Assembly (NCBI RefSeq): GCF_001552135.1 | Contig: NZ_BCQP01000050.1 | Span: forward strand, 1 to 64,000 | Direction of reading: 5' to 3' | Source of the DNA: Actinomadura chibensis NBRC 106107 | Lineage (GTDB): Bacteria > Actinomycetota > Actinomycetes > Streptosporangiales > Streptosporangiaceae | Length of the DNA: 64,000 nt | Shown here: piece by piece, positions 1-11,015 of the stretch | Numbering within the stretch: position 1 is the first letter of the stretch | Layout: every line of letters starts with the position of its first letter | The notes under the pieces: generated by a model | Seen by the model: only the letters and a program-made list of their open reading frames with translations | Databases searched by the model: none | Told to the model about the DNA's origin: nothing | Position numbers and translations under genes: made by a program

Positions 1-174
1 CGGGAAACGGCGGCCCGCGGCCGCATCGGCCAATGTGGTGTAGCCGTAAAACGACCGCTTGGCCATTGCGCGGTAACTCGGACTTCCCGCGTCGGCGCGG
101 AGCAGGCGCAGTTGTACGGCGAACGCCGAGATCGGCCCCGCGTCCGGGTCGAGCGGATTCTCTGGTCGTGGCAT
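1..174 (-). CDS. N-terminus of an HTH-type protein, cut by left edge
   Basis: The minus strand reads open from an ATG at 174 to the window edge, giving 58 residues that begin MPRPENPLDPDAGPIS and continue with a pattern of the form FAxxLRxLRxxAGSPSYRxMAxRxxYxxTTLADAAAGRR. This is the characteristic N-terminal helix-turn-helix cap of large actinomycete signalling proteins (often followed by an NTPase and WD40 repeats or other effectors). The rest lies outside the window, so the effector domains are unknown. No strong ribosome binding site precedes the ATG. The family assignment rests on pattern recall; that the frame is coding is well supported. Confidence 0.72.
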   Translation of the reverse strand, partial: MPRPENPLDPDAGPISAFAVQLRLLRADAGSPSYRAMAKRSFYGYTTLADAAAGRRFP

Positions 175-217
175 GAGCGGACCCGTCAGGATTCGCCTCG
201 CGGACGGACCGCGCGAT

Positions 218-424
218 TCAACGGCTCACCGACGGGCAGCGGAGCTGAGGCTCGCCGCCCAGCAGAACGGCGAGCTGCGCCGCGACCGACGCGCAGTAAG
301 CCGCGACGGCGGTGGCCTGGTACGGGTCGAATCCCCGCAGCACGAGAATGACGATCACAATGACGAGCGACATCGTGATCCGGGCCTGGCGGGCAGGCTG
401 AAGCGGGGGGACGGTAAGGCACAT
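218..424 (-). CDS. Small single-pass membrane protein, unknown
   Basis: This encodes 68 residues if started at the ATG at 424, which is preceded by AAAGGCGG at a good distance. An internal ATG (residue 18) would give a tighter protein beginning directly with a hydrophobic helix rich in Val, Ile and Leu. The sequence then has a Gly-Phe-Asp-Pro-Tyr turn and a second Ala/Val/Leu-rich stretch, so one or two membrane segments. I recognise no family. It lies 43 bp upstream of the truncated HTH gene on the same strand and could be co-transcribed with it. The choice of coding strand rests on hydrophobic patterning and the RBS. Confidence 0.5.
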   Translation of the reverse strand: MCLTVPPLQPARQARITMSLVIVIVILVLRGFDPYQATAVAAYCASVAAQLAVLLGGEPQLRCPSVSR

Positions 425-1026
425 CGATGCGTCCGCCTTTCGGACTGTCTGTTGATGGCTCGGGCGGTGTTCGACGAGTCACCGGGCGCGGTATCGCCTC
501 ACCGCGGTTGCCGCCGCGGAAGGCCCGGCCCGTCACTCGTCCCATGCCACATGGTTGCGGACTCCCTTTGACGACGGGAAGCATTCGGCTCGGACACGTT
601 GTTCGAAATCTGAACGACCGCTCCGGATACCGCTCGCCCGCCATCCCTGTCAAGACGTCATTGTTCGAATATCGCGCCGGACACACGCAGACGCTCATGC
701 AGCCGCACGTACGACGCCGGGCGAAAGACAACTTGAAACAACGGGACAAGCGGCACCGGATCGCACATTCGCGCAGCTCACCGCGCCTTCTCGCGATCTC
801 GTGCCGGACCGGACGAGCATCCGGCGGTCGAAGGGCTTGCCGGACGGCGCCCCGGCGCACTTACCTTTGGGGTTGCGCTCTGGCACGGCGGCCGGCCGAA
901 GCCTGCGCCCCATGACCCAATCGATGCGTCCGTCTGATGGCTCGGGCGGGACCGATTGGCACGAGGTGGCCTCCCGTTGCCGCGGGAGGCCCCTCACTCC
1001 CCCGCCGAATCCCCGGACGTAGCAGA
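425..1026. other. 602-bp gap with a degenerate duplicated segment
   Basis: I find no convincing gene here. Two short blocks occur twice: a 12-base block at 424-435 and 921-932, and a 15-base block at 453-467 and 935-949, separated by 17 bp in the first copy and 2 bp in the second. Further diverged similarity follows (around 505-540 and 975-1000). Just before the next gene, GGCCTCCCG at 968-976 and its complement at 983-991 can form a 9-bp hairpin. Open frames here have no protein-like composition. Confidence 0.55.
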
Positions 1027-1479
1027 ATGCCGCGCGTGGACGAGTTGTCGGCGCGGCTTGAGCATCTGATGTCCGGATTGAACTTCGTGACGACCTTCGT
1101 CCTGCTGCCCCTGCCCCCGGGCACGTCATTGGACGATGCAGAGGCGGCGATCGCAGAGGAATACCCGGAGGCCGAACTGACCGGACCGAGGCGCACGGAC
1201 GCCACCGAAGTGTGGGAGGAGATCGACCACGCCTTCGCCTACCGCGGCGACCCGTCCGACGGAAGCGGAATGGACCTGGCCGCCGCCCAAGAGTCCGAAC
1301 TGCGCGAACTCCAGGACCGCTACCGCACCCACGTCCGCGAATTCATCAACCCGGAGTCGGTCGTCTACGCGGGCGGCTGCCGCGGCCTCCCCGGTTACCC
1401 GGTCTTCTGGGGCTACACCCTTCTGATCCTGAACCCCACCCGCAATGGCCTCCTCCTCTTCGCCGCCGCCTCCGACTGA
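1027..1479 (+). CDS. Hypothetical protein, 150 aa
   Basis: The product is 150 residues from the ATG at 1027, with GGA about ten bases upstream. An in-frame start further upstream at 937 would add an Arg/Pro-rich tail translated from the repeat region, so I prefer 1027. The protein is acidic in the middle (many Glu/Asp around residues 35-100), has a short hydrophobic strand near residue 20 (FVTTFVLLPLP) and a C-terminal segment with GYPVFWGYTLLILNP before the end. No signal peptide or membrane helix is evident. I do not recognise the family. A strong terminator follows 50 bp downstream. Confidence 0.6.
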   Translation: MPRVDELSARLEHLMSGLNFVTTFVLLPLPPGTSLDDAEAAIAEEYPEAELTGPRRTDATEVWEEIDHAFAYRGDPSDGSGMDLAAAQESELRELQDRYRTHVREFINPESVVYAGGCRGLPGYPVFWGYTLLILNPTRNGLLLFAAASD

Positions 1480-1528
1480 CCGCTCAAGGGAAATGGGCAA
1501 CGGTCACGCGCCACGATCTCGGACAACG

Positions 1529-1556
1529 GAAGGCCGGGGCCTCGGGCCCGGCCTTC
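1529..1556 (+). terminator. Rho-independent terminator
   Basis: A perfect 10-bp stem (GAAGGCCGGG with its complement) and 8-base loop is followed by GTTTT. It lies between the convergent genes ending at 1479 and 1579. The T tail is on the plus strand. Confidence 0.8.
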
Positions 1557-1578
1557 GTTTTCGGGATGACCTCGCCCG

Positions 1579-2121
1579 TCACGGGTTCAGTGGCGCGCCG
1601 TCGGTGGTGAAGACGTTCTCGGCCAAGGCGTTGAAGCCGAGCCGGGACGGCCCCTGGCATCCGGAGGTACGCCTGTCCAGGGCTCCCCCGATGCTGTAGA
1701 CGCCGTCGAAGCTGCGGGCGCCTTGGAGCGCGCCGGTGTAATGGCAGGTTCCTTGCGGTGTCGCGAGATTCAGGTCGACGCCCTCGATGGTGAGGGCCGC
1801 GCTGGAATCGAGTTTCAGCGTCCAGGGCAGGGCGGGCGACACGGAAACGCCGCTGTCGCAGTTGAAGGAGAACGCGTCGATCCCGGCTTCGCCGCCATTG
1901 CCGGTGCCGTTGTCCACGGTCACGCGGCCGGAGAACTGGTTCGAGCACAGGGCGAGCCTGGCTCCCGTGGCGGCGTCGCCGAAGTCGTTGGAGCCGAATC
2001 CGCCGACCGGCGCGCCCACGGGCGCGAAGGCCCAGGCGGGCGCGGACAGGGCCGTCCCGAGCAAGGTCGCCGCTCCAAGCGCGACCACGCCGCGACGTAC
2101 GCACCTTCTGGTGAGGTTCAC
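1579..2121 (-). CDS. Secreted protein, unknown function
   Basis: Start is the GTG at 2121, preceded by GGAGGA at a typical distance; longer frames starting at 2229 read through this RBS. The 180-residue product opens with a classical signal peptide: two basic clusters (LTRRCVRRG), a hydrophobic core and a cleavage-type SAPAWA motif near residue 30. The mature part is Gly/Ser/Thr/Asn-rich, has cysteine pairs (CSNQ, FNCD, GTCHY, SGCQG) that could form disulfides, and looks like a beta-rich extracellular domain. I recognise no enzymatic motif. Secretion is well supported; function is not. Confidence 0.7.
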   Translation of the reverse strand: MNLTRRCVRRGVVALGAATLLGTALSAPAWAFAPVGAPVGGFGSNDFGDAATGARLALCSNQFSGRVTVDNGTGNGGEAGIDAFSFNCDSGVSVSPALPWTLKLDSSAALTIEGVDLNLATPQGTCHYTGALQGARSFDGVYSIGGALDRRTSGCQGPSRLGFNALAENVFTTDGAPLNP

Positions 2122-2265
2122 GGTGGTTCCTCCATCGTCGCAGGAACGCCGCCGCGCACCGATGGGAGTCTTCCGCGTCCACGGCGGCCTTTTCCTGACC
2201 ACGTCCCAGAGTGCTTTACGGTTCAACAACCCGTCCCGAGGCTCGAATCCTCACCCGAAAGGGCT

Positions 2266-2315
2266 GCGGCGTGTCCCGGTCACGGGGAGGAGGGGCCGTG
2301 ACCGGGACACGCCGC
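2266..2315 (-). terminator. Long perfect hairpin, terminator of SUFU gene
   Basis: Perfect 20-bp inverted repeat (2266-2285 with 2296-2315) and a 10-base purine loop, 11 bp beyond the stop of the minus-strand gene at 2326. It has no T tract, as is usual in high-G+C actinomycetes. Confidence 0.78.
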
Positions 2316-2325
2316 GCCGGAAACT

Positions 2326-3294
2326 TCAGGCGATGACGTTCACGGTCAGGGCGTCGACCGTGTAGCGGCCCGGTTCGGGACGGACGGCGGCCGCGATCGC
2401 GTGGCTGACGGCGTCCGGGAGCGTGATCTCCAGCGCCTGCCCGGTGTCGTTGTGGGTGACGGCCCCGCCGGGGAGGAACACGATCGGCTGGTCCGCGCCG
2501 CGCAGGATCAGCGGGTTGCCGTGCGGGACGCGGGCGGGCAGCACCCGGGTGAACTGCGGCACGTGCTCCGCGCCGAGTTCGAGCGAGACGCCGTCGGACG
2601 TGTCGACGTCCAGCCGGTGGAAGAACAGGAAGCCGGTGCCGGAGCCGTCCCGCCGGGAGCCCTCGCGGACGGCGTTCGCGACGCCGGGCACGTCGGCGAG
2701 CGACAGCCGGTCCATGTTCGTCAGGAGGAGCGGCAGGTGCGGCGCGAGCGCCGTCATGAGGCCCTCGACGTGCCACGACTGGGCCGCGTGCAACTCGTCG
2801 GTGGTGATGCCGACGAACTGGAGGAACGCCACCTCGCCGAGGGGCGTCTCGGCGCGGCCGAGCTCGGGGTCCAGGACGAAGCCGCCCGCGCGGATCGCCG
2901 AGCCGGGACGGTCGGGGTCGATCGGGTTCGGGAACTCGATGTAATGCCCCGCCTCGAAGTCGTTGCCGCTCTTCGCGACATACGAGGCGAGGTTCTCCAG
3001 ATGGCCCATCGCCCAGTTCGGCGCGGCCGTCTCCCCCGGCAGGCGCGGCACCCGCAACGTGAACTCGTAGCCGCGTTCCTCGAATGGCGCGGTCAGCGCG
3101 TAGCCGATGAGGTGCCAGTGCGGGACGGGCTCATTCCGCGGATAGACGGCGATGGTGTTCGTGACGAACTGGCCCATCGGCATCGGGCCCATGGGACGGT
3201 AAGGTGTCGGCGCGTCCCATTCCAGACGTTCCGCGTCCCCGTAACGGTCCTTGAGCGCGGCATCGATCGCATTCCAGCCCTCGACGTTGAGCAT
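2326..3294 (-). CDS. Suppressor-of-fused (SUFU) domain protein
   Basis: The product has 322 residues from the ATG at 3294, which has AAAGGAA just upstream; an in-frame ATG at 3336 lacks this signal. The N-terminal half carries the pattern of bacterial SUFU-domain proteins: a WHLIGYALT segment near residue 60, then an EERGYEFTLRVPR strand and a WAMGHLENLASYV helix. The C-terminal half is a second alpha/beta region without recognised catalytic residues. Bacterial SUFU-domain proteins are commonly immunity or regulatory proteins in polymorphic-toxin contexts, but no toxin is adjacent here. The neighbour at 3358 is divergent, so a short 63-bp region must hold both promoters. Confidence 0.7.
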   Translation of the reverse strand: MLNVEGWNAIDAALKDRYGDAERLEWDAPTPYRPMGPMPMGQFVTNTIAVYPRNEPVPHWHLIGYALTAPFEERGYEFTLRVPRLPGETAAPNWAMGHLENLASYVAKSGNDFEAGHYIEFPNPIDPDRPGSAIRAGGFVLDPELGRAETPLGEVAFLQFVGITTDELHAAQSWHVEGLMTALAPHLPLLLTNMDRLSLADVPGVANAVREGSRRDGSGTGFLFFHRLDVDTSDGVSLELGAEHVPQFTRVLPARVPHGNPLILRGADQPIVFLPGGAVTHNDTGQALEITLPDAVSHAIAAAVRPEPGRYTVDALTVNVIA

Positions 3295-4288
3295 CCATTT
3301 CCTTTCCGAGTCGGCCACGTTCCCTTTCCGACGCATCCTTCCCGATCTCGGTTCGCGATGGAGCGGAATGGCGGGTACAAGGGGATGGTGAGCGGTGGGA
3401 GAGGGGCCGGGGTCCCCTGGGGAGCCACGGTGATGGCCACGGGCATCGTGTCCATCGCGCTGCGCCTCGCGGGGTTCGGGTGGGCGTGGCGGACGCTGGC
3501 CGCGACCGCGGCGGCGTTATGGGTCGTGCTGGCCGTGTCGTTCGGCCGGTCGATCACCGGGGACCCGGCGCGCTGGCGGGACGAGGCGTCCGCCCCGGCG
3601 GTGCTGACCAGCGTCGCGGGCACCGGCGTCGTCGGGGACACGGCCGAGCTCGCCGGGCACGCCGCGACGGCGGCGGCCCTCCTCGGCGTCGCGACGGTGC
3701 TGTGGGTCGTGCTGCTGCCGCGCGTGGTGCGCGGGCTGAAGCGTCCGCTGCCCGGCGCGGCGTACCTGGTGACGGTCGCGACGCAGTCGGTGGCCGTGCT
3801 CGCCGCGATGCTGGCGGCGCGGCCCGGCCCTGGATGGCTGGCGTGGCCCGCGGGGGTGCTGCTCGGCGGCGGGCTCGCCCTGTACTTCGTGGTGCTCGCC
3901 CGGTTCGACCTCGGGCAGGTCGCCGCCGGGGCGGGCGACCACTGGGTGGCGGGCGGCAGCCTGGCGATCTCCACGGTCGCCGCCGCGCGGGTCACCGCCG
4001 CCGCGGGCCCGCCCGCGCGGGCGCCGCTGGAAGGGCTGACGCTCGCCGTCCTCGCGGCGGTGCTCGGCTGGTACGCGGTGCTGGCCGTGTTCGAGGCCGC
4101 CCGGCCAAGGCTCCGCTACGACCCGCGCCGCTGGTCGACGGTGTTCCCGCTGGGCATGACGGCGACGTGCACGATGACGGCCGGGACCGTGTGCCGCGTC
4201 CCGTGGCTGGTCGGCCTCGGGAAGGCGCTGGTCTGGCCGGCCGTCATCGCGTGGGCCGTCGTGTCGGTCGGCGCCGTGCGGCGCGGTC

Positions 4289-7888
<3,600 letters not shown>

Positions 7889-7900
7889 TTTTTTCGAGCA

Positions 7901-7920
7901 CCTCCCATTGACGTGGGAGG
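7901..7920 (-). promoter_or_regulatory. RBS-sequestering hairpin of metH
   Basis: On the minus strand CCTCCCA pairs with TGGGAGG across a 6-base loop. The second arm is the metH ribosome binding site. The first arm shares four bases with the 3' strand of the riboswitch pseudoknot, so the two structures exclude each other. Confidence 0.8.
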
Positions 7921-7994
7921 CGCCCTTGTTACGTGGTCCGGTTCGCGGGGCCGAGCGTGGCGGGCGGTGGACGCCCGTTGCAGCGCCTCTCGGC
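7917..7994 (-). ncRNA. S-adenosylhomocysteine (SAH) riboswitch
   Basis: Read on the minus strand, the leader has GCCGAG pairing with CTCGGC (7989-7994 with 7950-7955) around a conserved GCGCTGCAACG core, an inner GGGCG/CGCCC hairpin, then CCACGCTCGG. A downstream GCGCCTC (7917-7923) can pair back to GAGGCGC (7983-7989) as the pseudoknot. This order and the core sequence match the ahcY/SAH riboswitch class as I know it, with one mismatch in the usual CCAGGCTCGG. SAH riboswitches are genetic ON switches found before ahcY, metH and metF, so position and target agree. Confidence 0.85.
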
Positions 7995-8006
7995 TCCCCC
8001 ACCGAG

Positions 8007-8034
8007 ATTACAGGCCCCGCGTCCGTTGTGTCAG
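8007..8034 (-). promoter_or_regulatory. Promoter of the metH riboswitch transcript
   Basis: Minus-strand CTGACA (8029-8034) and TGTAAT (8007-8012) are separated by 16 bp. Transcription would begin just before the riboswitch stem at 7994. This is a good vegetative-type match; not otherwise tested. Confidence 0.6.
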
Positions 8035-8077
8035 GCGCGTCCCGCATCGATCAGAGCGTCGCCAGTGGCGGACGCGG

Positions 8078-8464
8078 TCAGGGACGCCATTCCTGCTGGT
8101 AGGCGGGATGGGTCGCGTACGGGAGCGCCAGCAGGCGCAGGACGTTCTCGCGGACGGCCTGCGCCGCCTCCAGCTCCGGGGTCCGGTGGCCCTGGTCGAG
8201 GACCCATGCCTGCTTCTCGTAGTCGTCGACGATCCGCCGCCTGACCGCGACCTCGGCGAGCGTCCTGGACGGATGGTGGCGGGCGATGTGCTCGGCGTAG
8301 GCGCCGGTCTCCGCCCGCGCGACGGCGACGGCCTCCCCGGCGCCGGGCCCGGGGTCGGCCTCGACCCGCCCTGACGGCGCGGCCCTCCACGCGTGGCCGG
8401 TGCAGTCGCGGGCTATCCGCTCGTCCCTGTCGAGCCGGGCACGGAGGAACTCCACCAAGTCCAT
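8078..8464 (-). CDS. DUF6221 family protein
   Basis: The 128-residue product starts at the ATG at 8464 (AGGATGG upstream). It opens MDLVEFLRARLDRDERIA and has a later pattern of HIARHHPSRTLAEVAVRRRIVDDYE, both typical of the DUF6221 family, which is common in actinomycetes and uncharacterised. The C-terminus has a short LRLLALPYATHPAYQQEW segment, also family-typical. It is a soluble helical protein with no catalytic motif I can name. It lies 84 bp upstream of the metH leader promoter on the same strand. Confidence 0.8.
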   Translation of the reverse strand: MDLVEFLRARLDRDERIARDCTGHAWRAAPSGRVEADPGPGAGEAVAVARAETGAYAEHIARHHPSRTLAEVAVRRRIVDDYEKQAWVLDQGHRTPELEAAQAVRENVLRLLALPYATHPAYQQEWRP

Positions 8465-8522
8465 GGAGCCATCCTGCACGCTGATCCGACGGGATGACCC
8501 CGATGTGTTCCGAATAGTGGGA

Positions 8523-9860
8523 TCACCGGGGGCGCGGCGGCCCGGCGGGGGTCAGCGGGGCGCGGCCCTTCCAGGGGGTGCCCTCTCCCGTGTAGTGCCT
8601 GCGGGCGGAGTCGACGGTCATGGCCGCGTACATGAGGGCGACCAGGGGGAGGGCCGGGGCGCGCAGCGGGGAGAGGCCGTAGAAGCGGAGCATGGGGACG
8701 TAGGTCAGGGTCATGATCGTCCAGGCGAGGGCCCCGGCTCCGGCGGCGAGCACGGCGGGGGCGGCGGGGGCGGCGGGGGCTCCGCCGCCGAGGGCGAGCG
8801 CGGCGAGGCCGGCGAGCGTCGCGGCGGGCGGGACCGCGTAGGTGAGCAGGAGGGCGAGGACCGTGCCCGCCAGCAGCGGCGGCGAGTACCTGAGCTGGTC
8901 GTAGGCGCTGCGGGCGACCATCGTCCACAGGTCGGCGAGGCGCGGGTAGGGGCGGCGGCTGGCCACGTCGCGGGACAGGTCGAGGCGGCAGCGGCCGCCG
9001 GAGCGCTTGACGAGGCGGCCGAGCGCGACGTCGTCGATCAGCGCGCCGCGGATGCGGCCGAGGCCGCCCGCGCGGTCGAGGGCGGCCCGGCGGACGAGCA
9101 CGCAGCCGCCCGCCGCCGCGGCCGTGCGCGCCCCGTCGCGGCTCACCCGGCGGAACGGGTAGAGCTGCGCGAAGAAGTACACGAAAGCGGGGACGATGGC
9201 GCGTTCCCAGGCGGTGTGCGTTCTGAGCGTCGCCATTTGGGAGACGAGGTCGCGTTCGCCTTCCGTGGCGGCGCGCACCAGTTTCTTGAGGGCGCCCGGG
9301 CCATGGGCGATGTCGGCGTCGGTGAACAGCAGGAATTCCGGGTCGCCCGCCGCCCGGACGCCTTCGGACATCGCCCACACCTTGCCCGCCCATCCGTCCG
9401 GGCGTTCCGCGGCGGGGACGATGAGAAGCCTTTCCGTGGCGAGGCGCCCGGCCGTCTCGGCGGTGCCGTCGGTGCTCGCGTCGTCGACGAGGACCACGCG
9501 GAAACGCCCCGGGTATTCCTGCGCCAGAAGGGTCGGCAGCGTCTCCGGCAGGACGGCCGCCTCGTCCCGGGCCGGGACGACCGCGACGACGTCCGGCCAT
9601 TCCGGCGGGTCGGCGCCGCCGTCCGGAAGACCGGGTCCGGTGCGCCAGAACCCGCCGTGGCCGCACGCCAGGTACAGCCATCCCGCGAGCGCCGCCAATG
9701 CCAGGATTCCCACGACCACCACGTCCGGCAGCGTCGCATCGCGGGCGGCGCCCGTCCATGAGGCGCGGCGGCGGGATGTGCGTCGAATGACCTGTCCGTG
9801 CCGATCAACCCGCAATATGCTGGCCCTGGTCGCGGATTCCCGGAGGGGCGGATGTCTCAT
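8523..9860 (-). CDS. HpnB-like family 2 glycosyltransferase, membrane-bound
   Basis: A membrane-anchored glycosyltransferase resembling the hopene-associated HpnB group. After one N-terminal membrane helix (WLYLACGHGGFW) comes a GT-A core: VVPARDEA, VVLVDDASTDGT, the DADIAHG metal-binding motif, and RGALIDDVALGRLVKRSG. Three or four hydrophobic helices and the family tail YTGEGTPWKGR follow. The maximal reading gives 445 residues from an ATG at 9860, but that start overlaps the first codons of the divergent DUF1257 gene and has no clear RBS. Family members usually start just before the first helix, so the true start may be a GTG near 9722. No hopanoid gene is nearby. Confidence 0.82.
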   Translation of the reverse strand: MRHPPLRESATRASILRVDRHGQVIRRTSRRRASWTGAARDATLPDVVVVGILALAALAGWLYLACGHGGFWRTGPGLPDGGADPPEWPDVVAVVPARDEAAVLPETLPTLLAQEYPGRFRVVLVDDASTDGTAETAGRLATERLLIVPAAERPDGWAGKVWAMSEGVRAAGDPEFLLFTDADIAHGPGALKKLVRAATEGERDLVSQMATLRTHTAWERAIVPAFVYFFAQLYPFRRVSRDGARTAAAAGGCVLVRRAALDRAGGLGRIRGALIDDVALGRLVKRSGGRCRLDLSRDVASRRPYPRLADLWTMVARSAYDQLRYSPPLLAGTVLALLLTYAVPPAATLAGLAALALGGGAPAAPAAPAVLAAGAGALAWTIMTLTYVPMLRFYGLSPLRAPALPLVALMYAAMTVDSARRHYTGEGTPWKGRAPLTPAGPPRPR

Positions 9861-10241
9861 TTCACCAAGGTGCGGACCCGGCTGGCCGACGGCGAGGTGT
9901 TACGCCGGGCATTGGCGGAGATGGGGCACACCGTGGAGCCCGCCGGGCGCGGAGTGCGCGGATATCTGGGCCGCCGGACGAAGGCGGAGTTCAAGATCCG
10001 GCCGGCCGGCGGCGACCACGAGATCGGTTTCGCCCCGTCCGACGAGGGCTATGTGCTGGTCGCCGACTGGTGGGGAATTCGCGGGCTGCGGGAAGAGCCG
10101 TTCGTGCGGGACCTGAAGCAGAAGTACGCGCTGGTGAGCACCCTGTCGACGCTGGCGGAACGGGGATTCGAGGTCGACCGGCGGAGCGTGGACGAGAAAT
10201 CGGGGGACATCAGGGTCGTCCTCCGGCGAGTGGCGGTGTGA
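9853..10241 (+). CDS. DUF1257 (Ycf35-like) protein, first copy
   Basis: The 128-residue product starts at ATG 9853 with GGAGGGGCGG upstream. The opening MSHFTKVRT followed by a helix and a Gly/Tyr-containing strand is the signature of DUF1257, the family of chloroplast/cyanobacterial Ycf35. It ends in a strand SGDIRVVLRR, also typical. It is the first gene of a dense operon that ends with a second DUF1257 gene at 21380. In cyanobacteria DUF1257 genes often sit beside DUF2997 and a Ycf46-type AAA protein; the same three families are together here. Biochemical function is unknown. Confidence 0.85.
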
Positions 10242-10245
10242 GGGC

Positions 10246-10449
10246 GTGGACGAGACCGTCGAAGTGACCATCAAGAAGGACGGCAGCGTCGAGATCCATG
10301 TGACCGGCGTCGACGGCATGGCGTGCCTCGCCACCACCGAGGAACTGGTGTCGCTGCTCGGCGGCGAGGTCGAGTCGCAGGAACTCACGGCCGAGGCGTA
10401 CAACACCGCCGAGGAAACGCAGGAGCAGCAGGACCGGTTGTGGCATTGA
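10246..10449 (+). CDS. DUF2997 family small protein
   Basis: The 67-residue product starts at GTG 10246, 4 bp after the preceding stop. The first half is two strands (VEVTIKKDGSVEIHVTG), then a Cys residue (DGMACLATTEELVSLLGG) and an acidic/Gln-rich tail (YNTAEETQEQQDRL). This is the DUF2997 pattern, small proteins that co-occur with DUF1257. It overlaps the next gene by 10 bp, implying translational coupling. Confidence 0.8.
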   Translation: MDETVEVTIKKDGSVEIHVTGVDGMACLATTEELVSLLGGEVESQELTAEAYNTAEETQEQQDRLWH

Positions 10450-11015
10450 CGGCTTGGCGGGTTCACGCCGTCCTTTCGCGGAGTTCCGCCAATGGCCCGG
10501 GGACGCGTTTCGTGGTGTGGACGCAAGGGTGCTCGCTGGGCTGCGAAGGCTGCTTCAATCCCGAGACGCACGGCGCGGGCGGTGAGCCGCGCGACGTCCG
10601 GGACGTGGCGGCCGAGGCCCTCGGCGTGAAAGAGGACGTCGAAGGCGTCACGGTGTCAGGCGGCGAACCGCTGGAGCAGCCCGCCGCGCTGCGCGAGTTC
10701 TGCGCGCTGGTCAGGCCGTCCGGGCTCGGGATCGTGGTGCTGAGCGGATTCGCCAGGAAAGAGATCGAGGCGAGCCCCGAAATGCTGGCGGCGGTCGAGA
10801 ACGCGGACATGGTCGTCGCCGGGCGCTACAACCGGCGGCTGCACATCGCGGCCGGGCTCCGGGGGTCGTCCAACAAGGAGTACTGGGCGATCACGCCGCG
10901 CTATTCGGCGGACGATTTCGCGGCCGTCCCGGAGAGCGAGGTCGTGATCTCCCCGGACGGGACGGTGGCGGTGACGGGCATGCACGGATGGGGAGACGAT
11001 GAGCGTCCACGATGA
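10440..11015 (+). CDS. Short radical SAM protein, activase-like
   Basis: The product has about 191 residues from the GTG at 10440, which has AGGA six bases upstream. It carries the radical SAM cluster motif CxxxCxxC (C31, C35, C38) in QGCSLGCEGCFNP, then GVTVSGGEPLEQP, the GGE motif that contacts the SAM amino group. The length and the early cluster resemble NrdG/PflA-type activases, which generate a glycyl radical in a partner protein. No glycyl-radical enzyme is in the window, so the substrate is unknown. The 3' end overlaps the AAA gene by 17 bp. The conserved environment suggests the target is one of the operon's own proteins. Confidence 0.88.
   Translation: MALTAWRVHAVLSRSSANGPGTRFVVWTQGCSLGCEGCFNPETHGAGGEPRDVRDVAAEALGVKEDVEGVTVSGGEPLEQPAALREFCALVRPSGLGIVVLSGFARKEIEASPEMLAAVENADMVVAGRYNRRLHIAAGLRGSSNKEYWAITPRYSADDFAAVPESEVVISPDGTVAVTGMHGWGDDERPR

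Noticed and set aside
2219..2257. Possible tRNA fragment (GCTCGAATCCTC resembling a T-loop)
   Set aside because: No D-arm, anticodon arm or acceptor pairing partner upstream on either strand.
7889..8040. Cobalamin riboswitch upstream of B12-dependent metH
   Set aside because: No B12-box-like sequence; the leader is fully accounted for by the SAH aptamer and RBS hairpin.
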